From: Hebobacterum sp964559435
GTDB taxonomy: Bacteria; Armatimonadota; Hebobacteria; Hebobacterales; Hebobacteraceae
Assembly (NCBI GenBank): GCA_964559435.1
Contig: CAZLHI010000011.1
Location: forward strand, 1-64,000
DNA: 64,000 nt
Reading direction: 5' to 3'
A program made the position numbers and the translations under genes. The notes beneath the pieces are model-generated. The model did not search any database and had not been told where the DNA came from. It saw only the letters and a program-made list of their open reading frames with translations. This document shows positions 51,880 through 60,889 of this stretch, piece after piece (the stretch's first letter is position 1; each line of letters starts with the position of its first letter).

Positions 51880-52781
51880 ATCGGCGTAACCCGGAGCTTT
51901 TCTACCATGTGGTGTGGATGATACGACTGCTTGGCGCGACGCAGCCCGGGCACCCCGAGATCCTGCTCGCGGTTCACATAGCGAACCTGCGACCACGCGT
52001 TCGCCAGAAACTGCTGGTTGATCACCTGGTAGAGCCCATGGAATGCTGCGTTTGCCTTCTCTATGTGAATTACCACAGTATCCTCATTCAGTAGCTCGCC
52101 GAGGCTGAAGGCCTCGATCTTTCCCTCGATCTCTATGCAGCCGCCCGTGACGCCAAGGAGGTCGAGGTTCGCCAGGACTTCCTTCACTGCGCGCGCTTCG
52201 GCGCGCAGCGTCGCAACGAGGTCGCAGTGCTTCTCATCACACCACCGATCCTGCAGTTCCTGGCAGGCCGCGACCAGGTCTGGCGTCAACGGCACGTATC
52301 TGAATTCGTGCTGGCTCCTGAACTGCTCGATGTGATTCCTCTTCCGGTGGTATCGATTGCCGCTGAGCGAGATCAGATCCTGCACCAGGTACACATAGTC
52401 CCAGTTGTCCCTGTCCGGCTGTATTGCGAAGTCATCCTCCGTCACGCCCAGACGTTCTAGGTCTTGTCGGGTTGCGCGGCTCATCACGCCTGCGTGGCCG
52501 TTGGCGGCCAAATGGTCGAGGCATTGGCCCACAGCATCCGGATTGGCACTGCCGACCGGCGGGAAGACGAAGGAGTCCTCCGGGTCCGCTCGCCACGAGC
52601 ATATGACGAGGGCCTCGTCCAGCCGAGAGACCTGAAGCTGGTATGCGTCGCGCCACATGAACAGGTTCGTGAAGGTCAGCTCAGACTGCTGCGGAGGCTC
52701 CTCACGCAGGACGGCCTGAATCCCCTCCCGATCATCCAGCGTGATGGGTCGCATCTCGGGCAAAGCTGGGATATCTCCCAC
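51876..52781 (-). CDS. DUF2156-type (GNAT-fold) protein
   Basis: The 301-residue protein starts at a GTG with AAGAGG upstream and opens MRPITLDDREGIQAVLREEP after nine residues. It contains SGNRYHRKRNHIEQF and FSLGELLNEDTVVIHIEKAN, typical of the DUF2156 family related to the C-terminal domain of phosphatidylglycerol lysyltransferases. In cytosolic members the role is a putative aminoacyl or acyl transfer. It is co-transcribed with the M23 peptidase and divergent from the GspF-like gene. Confidence 0.82.
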   Translation of the reverse strand: MGDIPALPEMRPITLDDREGIQAVLREEPPQQSELTFTNLFMWRDAYQLQVSRLDEALVICSWRADPEDSFVFPPVGSANPDAVGQCLDHLAANGHAGVMSRATRQDLERLGVTEDDFAIQPDRDNWDYVYLVQDLISLSGNRYHRKRNHIEQFRSQHEFRYVPLTPDLVAACQELQDRWCDEKHCDLVATLRAEARAVKEVLANLDLLGVTGGCIEIEGKIEAFSLGELLNEDTVVIHIEKANAAFHGLYQVINQQFLANAWSQVRYVNREQDLGVPGLRRAKQSYHPHHMVEKLRVTPI

Positions 52782-52821
52782 AGACGCACCTCTTCTTGCC
52801 CAGAACAGCCCCAAATAGGTC

Positions 52822-52851
52822 TTGACAATATTATCAAATGTGGTATATGAT
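52822..52851 (+). promoter_or_regulatory. Promoter of the GspF-like/GspE-like pair
   Basis: TTGACA (52822-52827) is followed after 16-18 bases by TATATG or TATGAT (52844-52851). The region is AT-rich against a GC-rich background. Confidence 0.65.
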
Positions 52852-52903
52852 AACGGATGCGTAGTGATGATAGCATCTGCCCTGTCACCACGGGAGGAAG
52901 GCC

Positions 52904-53581
52904 ATGAGCCCAAAGGCGACCTCGACTGCCCAGACAGAGCACCTCATCTGGCTTTGCCGCCGACTGTCGTCTGCCCTGCAGGCCGACATGCCGGTGCTGG
53001 AGGCTCTGCAATCCGTCAAGGAGGGAGCAGCAGCGGAGGTGCGCGAGCTTCTGAAGCCCATTCGGGCGAGTGTGGCCGCGGGGAAGTTCCTGAGCCAAGG
53101 CCTGGCGGCCGCGAGGGCTCCGGCTTGGGTCTGGCGCTCGCTCTACGCCGCGGAGACCTGGGCCGCAACCACGGAGGGCCTCGACCGAATCGCGGATGAA
53201 CTCGAGGCAGAGGCCAGTCTCCCTCGGTCGGCCGCTTCGCGGCTGGGCGTACTTGGCTTGACGCTGGCGCGTCTCGGTCTCATGCTCGACCTGAAGGCTC
53301 CGATTCTCACCGCACTGGAGGCCGCCGCCGAGTCACTCACCGACGCCGACGCCCGCGGCGAGGTGCTCGCCGCGCGAAACGCTCTCCGCGCCGGCGTCGA
53401 TCTCAGTGACGCCCTCATGCAGTGCTGCCCGAATCTACCGGACGCTGCGATCGACATGATCCGCGACGCCGAGCGCGACGGACGGCTCGGAGGCGCGCTC
53501 CCCGTCATCGCCGACTATCTGTTCGACGTCGCTGCCGATGAGCCGACGCGACGTCAGAAGCAGGAGGCATCAAATGCGTAG
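52904..53581 (+). CDS. Soluble GspF-like protein: two cytoplasmic domains, no membrane helices
   Basis: The 225-residue protein consists of two T2SSF-type helical repeats. Repeat 1 is residues about 15-105 (LCRRLSSALQADMPVLEALQ to IADELEAEA). Repeat 2 is about 110-215 (LARLGLMLDLKAPILTALEA, then GVDLSDALMQCCPNLPDAAI and DAERDGRLGGALPVIADYL). GspF/PilC normally has three transmembrane helices linking these repeats; none is present here. It should be cytoplasmic and could bind the adjacent ATPase-like protein. The next gene overlaps its end by eight bases. Confidence 0.75.
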   Translation: MSPKATSTAQTEHLIWLCRRLSSALQADMPVLEALQSVKEGAAAEVRELLKPIRASVAAGKFLSQGLAAARAPAWVWRSLYAAETWAATTEGLDRIADELEAEASLPRSAASRLGVLGLTLARLGLMLDLKAPILTALEAAAESLTDADARGEVLAARNALRAGVDLSDALMQCCPNLPDAAIDMIRDAERDGRLGGALPVIADYLFDVAADEPTRRQKQEASNA

Positions 53582-55097
53582 GAAGAAGCAGGCGCGGCGA
53601 AAGCCGGCGACTGCCAGCAAAGAGCGGAAAGCCGATGCGGAGGTCCTCGACCTCACCTCTGCGGCGAAGTTCCTCAAGGTCAGCAAGCCGACCTTCTACC
53701 GGTGGCTGGCCCAGGATAAGATCAAGGGATTCAAGGCCGGCGGGCAGTGGCGCTTCTACAGGCACGACCTCGAGGCATTCCTCCGGGCGGAGGAACCCTC
53801 GGCCTTGCGCATAGATGCCGATGCCCTCCGCGCGGCCGTGACGAAGGCGAGGAAGTCCAAAGGGCTGAAGCCCATTGAGTGGCCCGAGGCGGAGACGGCC
53901 GAAGAGAGCACCGTCATCGGGACGGTCCACACGCTCATCACGGATGCGATCGAGGCCCGCGCGAGCGACATCCACCTCGATACCAACGCAGACGAGATGC
54001 TTGTCCGCTACCGCATCGATGGCGTGCTTAGCGAGGTTATGACGCTTCCCCGTGACGCCGCGCGTCCGCTGGTCTCCCGCCTGAAGCTCATGGGCGACAT
54101 GGACATCTCCGAGCGACGGATCCCGCAGAACGGTCGGATTGCGATTGAGCACAAAGGTCTCGAGTACGACGTGCGGGTCACCACCGTCCCCGCGATCTTC
54201 GGTGAGAGCGCGATCTGTCGCATACTCGATCCCAACATCTCCCTGATCGGCCTCGATGTGCTCGGCCTCTCGAAGGGGATGCAGCGGACCTTCGAGGAGA
54301 GACTGCACATGCCCTTCGGCATGATCGTCGTGAGCGGCCCGGCCGGCAGCGGGCGGACGACGACCCTCTACGCCTCCCTTAACCTGCTCAACTCTCCCGA
54401 TGTCAAGCTCTGCACCATCGAAGATCCCGTCGAATTCCGCCTTCGCAATGTGATGCAGGTCCACGTCAACCGCAAGGCGGGCCTCACTCCAACCGCGGCG
54501 ATGAGCGTTTTCAAGCGTTCAGATCCCGACATCCTCATGGTCGGCGACCTGCGTGACCTGGAAACGGCTGAGGCCTGCGTCAACGCCGCGATGACAGGGC
54601 ACCGCGTCCTCACCGCCATGCTGCCGCTCGACGCGCCCTCCCTGGTTACCCGGCTCATCGATATGGGCCTCGAACCGTTCCTTGTGAGCGCGTCGCTGAA
54701 CGCGGTTCTGGCGCAGCGCCTCGTACGTCGAGTGTGCGGCAAGTGCCGGGAGAGATACGAGCCATCTCCACACCCCCTCCGCCGGCTCCAGATGGAAACC
54801 GATCTCGACCTCACGGAGGCCGAGTTCCAGCGCGGCACGGGATGCAGCGAGTGCCGGAACACCGGCTACCGGGGGCGTACGGGCGTCTTCGAACTCCTCC
54901 TGGTGGACGACGCGATCCGCGAGCTGATTGCGCGTCCCTCGAGCACTGCTGAGCTCCAAGCTGCCGCCATCGAGGCCGGCATGACCACGCTCCTGAAGGA
55001 CGGGGTGGAGAAGGCCATGCGGGCGATCACGACCATCGAGGAGGTCATGCGCGTGCTGACCCGCCAGTCGAAGGAAGAAGGAGACACTCAGAAATAG
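53574..55097 (+). CDS. HTH-fused GspE/PilB-like ATPase with altered catalytic motifs
   Basis: The 507-residue protein has an excisionase-type helix-turn-helix at residues about 22-68 (LTSAAKFLKVSKPTFYRWLA, then GGQWRFYRHDLEAFL) in place of the usual N-terminal domain. A T2SSE/PilB ATPase follows: ASDIHLDTNADEMLVRYRID, then Walker A as GPAGSGRT, with Arg at residue 261 where Lys is normal. The Walker B region is DPDILMVGDLRD (Asp for Glu), and the usual STLHTNDA His box is TAMLPLDA. The Asp box EDPVEF and the tetracysteine CGKC and CSEC zinc motif are kept. AGGAGG precedes the ATG at 53574. ATP hydrolysis is probably weak or lost. Confidence 0.85.
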   Translation: MRRKKQARRKPATASKERKADAEVLDLTSAAKFLKVSKPTFYRWLAQDKIKGFKAGGQWRFYRHDLEAFLRAEEPSALRIDADALRAAVTKARKSKGLKPIEWPEAETAEESTVIGTVHTLITDAIEARASDIHLDTNADEMLVRYRIDGVLSEVMTLPRDAARPLVSRLKLMGDMDISERRIPQNGRIAIEHKGLEYDVRVTTVPAIFGESAICRILDPNISLIGLDVLGLSKGMQRTFEERLHMPFGMIVVSGPAGSGRTTTLYASLNLLNSPDVKLCTIEDPVEFRLRNVMQVHVNRKAGLTPTAAMSVFKRSDPDILMVGDLRDLETAEACVNAAMTGHRVLTAMLPLDAPSLVTRLIDMGLEPFLVSASLNAVLAQRLVRRVCGKCRERYEPSPHPLRRLQMETDLDLTEAEFQRGTGCSECRNTGYRGRTGVFELLLVDDAIRELIARPSSTAELQAAAIEAGMTTLLKDGVEKAMRAITTIEEVMRVLTRQSKEEGDTQK

Positions 55098-55145
55098 CTG
55101 CCGGCGAGGCAACCTTACGGCGCGTTCTCGCGTCTATGTAAGTGG

Positions 55146-55174
55146 TTGACAAGTCATCGGGATGCCGCTATACT
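55146..55174 (+). promoter_or_regulatory. Consensus promoter of the small-peptide unit
   Basis: TTGACA (55146-55151), a 17-base spacer and TATACT (55169-55174) form a near-ideal sigma70 promoter 46 bases before the 25-residue peptide gene. Confidence 0.8.
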
Positions 55175-55219
55175 TCGGGCTCCACACGCGCCTGCACGGG
55201 CAGAAAGGAGGTGGCGGCA

Positions 55220-55297
55220 ATGATTCACCTTGGACTGCTGTTCCGAAACAACCTAGGCCGCCCTGCCTTCCTGCCTGAGGGGCACACGCGTACCTGA
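55220..55297 (+). CDS. Small 25-residue peptide with its own promoter and terminator
   Basis: The ATG follows AAAGGAGGT by eight bases, one of the best ribosome sites in the window. The peptide begins MIHLGLLFRNNLGRPAFLPE and ends GHTRT. It is too short for family assignment. A strong promoter lies upstream and a hairpin terminator follows, so it is a self-contained unit of about 170 bases. It could be a leader peptide for attenuation of the barrel genes downstream, a secreted or membrane-active peptide, or the marker of a small RNA. Confidence 0.5.
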   Translation: MIHLGLLFRNNLGRPAFLPEGHTRT

Positions 55298-55322
55298 CCG
55301 TTTTAGCGATCGCTTGACCCAT

Positions 55323-55358
55323 GCGCCACAGGCAGCCAGAGCCTGTGGCGCTTCTCAT
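55323..55358 (+). terminator. Hairpin terminator/attenuator after the small peptide
   Basis: GCGCCACAGGC and GCCTGTGGCGC form an 11-base-pair stem with a seven-base loop, followed by TTCTCATT. A second promoter begins just 12 bases later. Confidence 0.8.
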
Positions 55359-55369
55359 TGCATCGCCAC

Positions 55370-55398
55370 TTGACATGAGAACATATGTTTGCTAGAGT
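55370..55398 (+). promoter_or_regulatory. Sigma70 promoter of the DUF5916-type genes
   Basis: TTGACA (55370-55375), a 17-base spacer and TAGAGT (55393-55398) lie about 95 bases before the GTG start. Confidence 0.7.
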
Positions 55399-55491
55399 GC
55401 ATACAAACAGACCTTCTGGCCCGCCAGTGACCTGTCTGAGCTTCCGGTCGCCTTCCGTCACTTGGCGTCGTCAGCTTACAGGGGACCCGAA

Positions 55492-57600
55492 GTGATTCAT
55501 CCCAGAGCTGCTGTTGAACGAGCCCGATGCACCGTCGCCCGTTTCCGCGCGCGCCCTCGAGCATGGCGCTGGCCAACACCCGCGGTCACCGGCCGCGCGA
55601 TCGGTGCCGTTAGCGCGTGCGCGGCGCTTCTCATGCCTGCGTCTCTGTGGGCCGCTGCCGAGGAGGCCGCGCCGGAGGGCCCTGTTTCCCTAACAGCCAT
55701 CGCACTGACGACGGCTCCAGTGATCGACGGCCTCCTCGACGACGCTTGCTGGGAGGAAGCGTCGCACATAGCCGACTTCTGGCGCGAGCGTGAGGACGAA
55801 CCGCCGATAGAGAAGACAGAGGCTTGGCTTGGTTACGACGGCGAGGCGATCTACGTCGCCTTCCGCTGTCACGACAGTAAGCCCTCCGAGATCCGCTGCG
55901 CACAGAAGAAGCGCCAGGGCCGCATCTGGGATGACGACCGCGTGATGGTGGGCATTGATGTGAGCAATACCGGCACGAACTGGTACAGCTTCAACGTCAC
56001 CCCGGCTGGCACGCAGTACGACAATGTTCCCGGCGGGACATCTGAGAAAATCGAGTGGAAGGGCGACTGGCGCGCCGCCGGCTCCGTCGACGAGGAGGGA
56101 TGGTCGGCCGAGATCGAGATACCGTTCTCGATCCTCCGATACCCGGACGGACAGGATACGTTCCGCATCTGGCTGTCTCGCATCCTCGCCCGCCAGGGCG
56201 ACTGGTGCACCTGGCCTCCCGCCTTCGCCCGAGTGTGGGACACGGACAACTGCGCGCGCTGGACCGGTCTGACAACGCCGCCGGTTCCCTTTCGCTGCAC
56301 TTTCATGCCGTACGCGCTGTCTGTGATGTCTGAAGATGAGGAGGATCGGGACCCGCTGACCGCGGGGTTCGACGTGAAGGGGACGTTCCCCAATGGGGTC
56401 GTCGGCCTCGGCACCTACAACCCGGACTTCCGCAACCTCGAAGATGTCGTGGAAACCATCGACTTCACCTATGTCGAGCGCTATCTGGAGGAGTATCGCC
56501 CCTTCTTCCGCGAAGGTGAGTACTACTTCCCGGGGGACATCTTCTACAGCCGCCGGATCGAGGACTTCGATCTGGGAGCCAAGGCCTTCGGCACGCTCGG
56601 CCAGCACCAGTTCGGCCTCCTTGATGCCTACAGCCGCGGAGGCGAGAACCATCTCGCGTGGGAATATGGCCATCGGATCGGCAGCAATGCCGGCGTGTAC
56701 GCGGGAGGCACCGACCGGCGCGTTCCCGATGAGCCGCACAACGAGGTCTATCGGCTCACTGGCCATTGGAATCGCCCTTTCGAGGGGGGCAACCAGAACT
56801 ACTACTTCAACCACGCCTGGACACATACGGATGGGGAGGGCGGAGAAGACTCGCGGATCAGGATCGGCACCGGCACGTGGCGCCTTCAGGGATTTGGCTG
56901 GAATGCCAACTACTCTGCCACCGGCCCCGAGTTTCGGGCCGATGACGGATACGTTCCTGAGACGGGCGTCAGAAACTTCTCCGTCGGGCTCAACTACAAT
57001 CGCACCTACGACGAGGGGGCGGTCAAGCACTTCGACTGGAACGCAGCATTCAGCAACGGAGAGTCCGAGGAGGGCGATCGGCGCATGGCCCACGTCGGCT
57101 ACTACCGGGAATGGCGAAGCGGGCGCGATATGTGGATTGGCGGCTCCGCCGGGGAGCGAGACGGGTTCGACCAGTGGGACGCCGCCCTCGGCCTCGGGTG
57201 GAACAAGAACGACATGTACCGAGACGGGGGCCTCGACTTAACCGCTGGCGAGCGCTACGCCTACCCGTACCGCTACATCTCGATCAATCAGGCCTTCCAC
57301 CCGAGCGAGAAATGGTCGGGCCAGCTTCGTTGGGAACGGGTGTACGCTGCCGACCTCGATGACGACGGCAATCTGGTGCCGCCGGAGCTCGAGCGCCAGG
57401 TCGTCCTCACAGCAACGTACGACATCACGGAGGAGCGCAGCGTCAGCGGTCGCCTGGTCCGCACAAGCGGAGACACGAACGCCTACGCCGCCTACCGCCA
57501 GCGGGTCCGGAGGGGCATGGATCTCCTCATCGTGGTCGGCGACCCCAACGCCGATGAATGGGTCTCCCGGCTTGCGGTGAAGGCAATATGGTGCTTCTGA
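55492..57600 (+). CDS. CBM9-like domain plus DUF5916-type outer-membrane beta-barrel protein
   Basis: The 702-residue protein starts at a GTG with AGGGGA upstream. After a basic N-terminus a signal segment (AVSACAALLMPASLWA) precedes a carbohydrate-binding family 9-like sandwich: TAPVIDGLLDDACWEEASHI, then EGWSAEIEIPFSILRYPDG. The C-terminal half (DUF5916-type) has alternating strands such as RPFFREGEYYFPGDIFYSRR, and the protein ends AVKAIWCF with a terminal Phe, as in outer-membrane barrels. It may bind sugars and form a surface channel. It is a tandem paralogue of the next gene. Confidence 0.82.
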   Translation: MIHPRAAVERARCTVARFRARPRAWRWPTPAVTGRAIGAVSACAALLMPASLWAAAEEAAPEGPVSLTAIALTTAPVIDGLLDDACWEEASHIADFWREREDEPPIEKTEAWLGYDGEAIYVAFRCHDSKPSEIRCAQKKRQGRIWDDDRVMVGIDVSNTGTNWYSFNVTPAGTQYDNVPGGTSEKIEWKGDWRAAGSVDEEGWSAEIEIPFSILRYPDGQDTFRIWLSRILARQGDWCTWPPAFARVWDTDNCARWTGLTTPPVPFRCTFMPYALSVMSEDEEDRDPLTAGFDVKGTFPNGVVGLGTYNPDFRNLEDVVETIDFTYVERYLEEYRPFFREGEYYFPGDIFYSRRIEDFDLGAKAFGTLGQHQFGLLDAYSRGGENHLAWEYGHRIGSNAGVYAGGTDRRVPDEPHNEVYRLTGHWNRPFEGGNQNYYFNHAWTHTDGEGGEDSRIRIGTGTWRLQGFGWNANYSATGPEFRADDGYVPETGVRNFSVGLNYNRTYDEGAVKHFDWNAAFSNGESEEGDRRMAHVGYYREWRSGRDMWIGGSAGERDGFDQWDAALGLGWNKNDMYRDGGLDLTAGERYAYPYRYISINQAFHPSEKWSGQLRWERVYAADLDDDGNLVPPELERQVVLTATYDITEERSVSGRLVRTSGDTNAYAAYRQRVRRGMDLLIVVGDPNADEWVSRLAVKAIWCF

Positions 57601-57703
57601 CCCGTACACGCGGGCGAGAGCGACTGGTAGCACATCGGATCAATGTCGGTACTTCGACGGACTGCTGGGCCTCTACGGACCGAGCAGGTGAAGAGGGGAA
57701 CAG

Positions 57704-59719
57704 ATGACACGCTGTCTCGTTGCGCTTTCCGCGCTCACAATCGCTGCCGTGATCAATGGCGCTGCGAGCGGGGATGAGGACCCGGAGGAGCTGAGGCCTC
57801 CGAGTGTCCAGGCTGTCGTCGTGGCCGAGCCGCCGGTGATCGACGGCAAGCTCGACGACGCGTGCTGGGCGATGGCCACGAACGTCGACGGGTTCTGGCG
57901 AGAACGCTGCGACCTGCCGCCACTTGAGAAGACACAGGCCTGGATCTGCTGCGACTCGGAGAACCTCTATGTGGCTTTCCGGTGCGATGACAGCCAGGCG
58001 TGCGATATCCGCTGTCAGCAGCGCAAGCGACAAGGGAATATGTCCGACGACGATCGCGTGTCCCTCGCACTCGACGTCGAGGACGCCGGACACAATCGGT
58101 ACTACTTCACCGTCAACGCCGCGGGCACGCAGTCCGACTCCGTCCCTGGTGGGACATCTGAGAAGATCGAATGGAAGGGAGACTGGCAGGCCGCGGCCTA
58201 CAAAGACGAACAGGGATGGTCGGCAGAGATGGCCATCCCGTTCAGTATCCTCCGCTACCCGCCTGGACAGGAATGTTTCCGCTTCAGCCTTTCTCGCTAC
58301 CTCGCCCGCGAGGAAGACTGGGTCACCTACCCGCGGTCCCTTGCCCTGAAGTACGACCCAGACCGATACGCGCGTCTCCACGGCATCTGCACCCCGCCCA
58401 CCCCCTTCCGGTGGGTGCTCATGCCATATGCTCTGACCGTCCTCTCCGAGGATGACGAGGAGCGCGAGCCCCTGACTGCAGGCCTCAACTTCAAGGGGAC
58501 TTTTCCCAACGGCGTAGTCGGGCTGTTCACCTACAACCCGGACTTCCGCAACATCGAGGATGTCGTCGAGACGATTGACTTCACGTACGTTGAGCGCTAT
58601 CTCTCTGACTACCGGCCCTTCTTTCAGGAGGGCAACTCCTTCGCACCGGAGTCGCGGGTCTTCTACACCCGACGCATTGAGGAGGTCGACATCGGAGCGA
58701 AGACGTTCGGCACAGTGGGATCACATCGCTTCTACCTCCTTGATACCTATCGCCGCGGGGGAGAGAACCATCTAGCGTGGAACTACACGCACCTGCTCGG
58801 CATAAGAGGAGGCATCACATTCGGCGGTGTCGATCGCAACGTCCCATCAGAACCTGACAACGAGGCCTATCTGCTTGCAGCAGATAGGGTCTGGCGGTTC
58901 CCTGGCGGCGGACGCTACGCTCACGCCGAATGGTTTGGCAGCCAGACCCAGGGGGAAGGCGGTGATGGGAATTCCTACAGAATCGGCGCGACCGAGTGGC
59001 GCAATCAGGGAATCGCCTGGTTTGCGCAATACGACGCAGTAGGTGAGGACTACCGCGCGGATGACGGCTACGTGCCCGAGACCGGAGTTCGCGAGTTCGG
59101 GATCGGCTTCGACGGCTACTTCCCCCATGAGACGGGATCCATCCTTTCGACGCGATGGTCGGTCCATACTCACGGCGGGAAGTCCGATCTCGGCCGGCGT
59201 CCGCGCATCTGGGCAGAACACATATGGACGTGGCGGAACGGCAACTACGTCAACATCGGGGGGACCCGAGGTGAACGCGATGGGCTGGGCCTGGCCAGCA
59301 ACTACTTGGAGCTTGGCTGGAAGTCACGCGATATGTACCGACGCGGCGCTATCCTCGGTAACTGGGGTGAACGCTACGGCGAGCCCTACCAGTTCCACAG
59401 CATAAGCCAAGCCTTCAAGTTATCCCACTGCTGGTTCGGAGAGGTGAGCCTTGAGCGGGTCTACGTCGCCAGCCTGGACGACGAGGACAACGTCATGCCT
59501 CCTCAATGGAGCAGGCAGGCAGTGCTGACAACCACCTACGACATCAGCCCCGAGCAGACTGTGAGTGCTCGCCTTGTTCACAGCGACGGTAGCACGAACG
59601 CCTACGCTGCCTACCGCCAGCGCGTGCGCAAGGGGATGGATCTGCTCATCGTCGCCGGCGACCCGAATGCCGATGAGTGGGTCTCCCGCCTCGCCGTCAA
59701 GGCGATCTGGTGCTTCTGA
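57704..59719 (+). CDS. CBM9-like domain plus DUF5916-type outer-membrane beta-barrel protein (paralogue)
   Basis: The 671-residue protein has a standard signal peptide (MTRCLVALSALTIAAVINGA), GAGGGGAAC before its ATG, and matches the upstream gene along its length. It carries PPVIDGKLDDACWAMATNVD, EGNSFAPESRVFYTRRIEE and an end identical to the neighbour over DEWVSRLAVKAIWCF. The central strands differ more, so the duplicates have probably diverged in ligand or loop function. The two genes are about 100 bases apart and probably co-transcribed. Confidence 0.85.
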   Translation: MTRCLVALSALTIAAVINGAASGDEDPEELRPPSVQAVVVAEPPVIDGKLDDACWAMATNVDGFWRERCDLPPLEKTQAWICCDSENLYVAFRCDDSQACDIRCQQRKRQGNMSDDDRVSLALDVEDAGHNRYYFTVNAAGTQSDSVPGGTSEKIEWKGDWQAAAYKDEQGWSAEMAIPFSILRYPPGQECFRFSLSRYLAREEDWVTYPRSLALKYDPDRYARLHGICTPPTPFRWVLMPYALTVLSEDDEEREPLTAGLNFKGTFPNGVVGLFTYNPDFRNIEDVVETIDFTYVERYLSDYRPFFQEGNSFAPESRVFYTRRIEEVDIGAKTFGTVGSHRFYLLDTYRRGGENHLAWNYTHLLGIRGGITFGGVDRNVPSEPDNEAYLLAADRVWRFPGGGRYAHAEWFGSQTQGEGGDGNSYRIGATEWRNQGIAWFAQYDAVGEDYRADDGYVPETGVREFGIGFDGYFPHETGSILSTRWSVHTHGGKSDLGRRPRIWAEHIWTWRNGNYVNIGGTRGERDGLGLASNYLELGWKSRDMYRRGAILGNWGERYGEPYQFHSISQAFKLSHCWFGEVSLERVYVASLDDEDNVMPPQWSRQAVLTTTYDISPEQTVSARLVHSDGSTNAYAAYRQRVRKGMDLLIVAGDPNADEWVSRLAVKAIWCF

Positions 59720-59827
59720 AGCATACCGAGGCGTGAGGTGCGCCTCAGCGCGGTCGCCGCGAGCGCCTGGAGGATGCTGAAGGTAAGGGCGTCCGGCCTT
59801 CCGAAGGCTACCAGAGGAGGATGACAC

Positions 59828-60889
59828 ATGAGCCTAGGATGTCCAACGAGTCTGCTACGCAGCATGCTCGCTCTGGCCCTGTGCGCGGTGGCGGCCGCGG
59901 GCTGCGGTGAGCCGCGTCCTACGGCCCACGTGCACCTCACGCTTCGTGCGCAGCCTGAAGGGGTTTTCACTCTCAGGGCCGTCGATCTGGAGAGTGTGAG
60001 CAGCGACCAGTGGTTTCAAGAGCACTACCCGCGAATCGCCCAGAAGCTCACGCCAGCCAGCATCGGAACGGATGAGGTCAAGGAGATCAGCCTGGAGCGT
60101 CGACAGCTCACCGTCCGCACGCGGGTGAAGGATGCTGCCGACTGCGAGCGGCAGTCTGAGCGAATCGAGCAGCTCCTTTCTGGTCTGTACGAGAAGACCG
60201 AACTGGTAAGTGCGACCACCGATGCGGTGACGTCGTCGGACTTCGACGAAGTCGAACAGATCCTGGAGGCCCGCGCACAAGCGGCCGGGCTGAGCGATTT
60301 CTCCGTGCAGCCGCGGCCGCCCGATACTCTCGTCGTGGGATTCGCCTGCGCCGGCGACCCGGAGTGGGCCAAGGAACTGCTGACAGACAGAGGCCTCCTT
60401 CAGTTCCGCGTCATCCCGCGGCGGTATGCCCACGGGGAGGATAGAGGACCTGAGGTTTCACCGGTTGGCGAGGGATTCCCATACACCTTCCGGGATGAGA
60501 CTGGCACGCTGGTGGATGCACGCGATCTCCTCGCCGAGTGGCCAGTCATCGTGTCGGGCCACGACTTCGCGCCGACATCCCGGGTCGAGCTCAGACGGGA
60601 TCAGTACACTTGTGTGACCTTCTCCCTCCAGAACGAGGCACGAGAAGCCTTCCACGTCTTCACGCGCGATCACGTAGACACCTGGCTTGCGATTGTCATC
60701 GACGGTGAGTTTATCTCTTCCCCGATAATCCGGTCGGCCATCGCTGGTGGACAAGGGGTAATCGAGGGTGGCTTCGACGAACCGGGTGGCAGGGATAGGG
60801 CCGAGAAGCTCGCCATCCTGATCAACTCCGGGCCGCTGCCGCTCGACCTCGAGTGTGTGGAGAGCACGACCGAACAGCTACCCCCGTAA
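59828..60889 (+). CDS. Lipoprotein resembling the SecD periplasmic (P1) domain
   Basis: The 353-residue protein has a signal peptide with lipobox AAAGC near residue 24. Its C-terminal 120 residues resemble SecD's periplasmic head: CVTFSLQNEAREAFHVFTRD, then LAIVIDGEFISSPIIRSAIA, GGQGVIEGGF, AEKLAILINSGPLPLDLECV. SecD normally continues into six membrane helices; none is here, and no secF is nearby. The N-terminal half is a helical, SecD-like base (DEVEQILEARAQAAGLSDF). GGAGGATG precedes the ATG. The 3' end overlaps the convergent GatZ-like gene by 12 bases. Confidence 0.75.
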   Translation: MSLGCPTSLLRSMLALALCAVAAAGCGEPRPTAHVHLTLRAQPEGVFTLRAVDLESVSSDQWFQEHYPRIAQKLTPASIGTDEVKEISLERRQLTVRTRVKDAADCERQSERIEQLLSGLYEKTELVSATTDAVTSSDFDEVEQILEARAQAAGLSDFSVQPRPPDTLVVGFACAGDPEWAKELLTDRGLLQFRVIPRRYAHGEDRGPEVSPVGEGFPYTFRDETGTLVDARDLLAEWPVIVSGHDFAPTSRVELRRDQYTCVTFSLQNEAREAFHVFTRDHVDTWLAIVIDGEFISSPIIRSAIAGGQGVIEGGFDEPGGRDRAEKLAILINSGPLPLDLECVESTTEQLPP

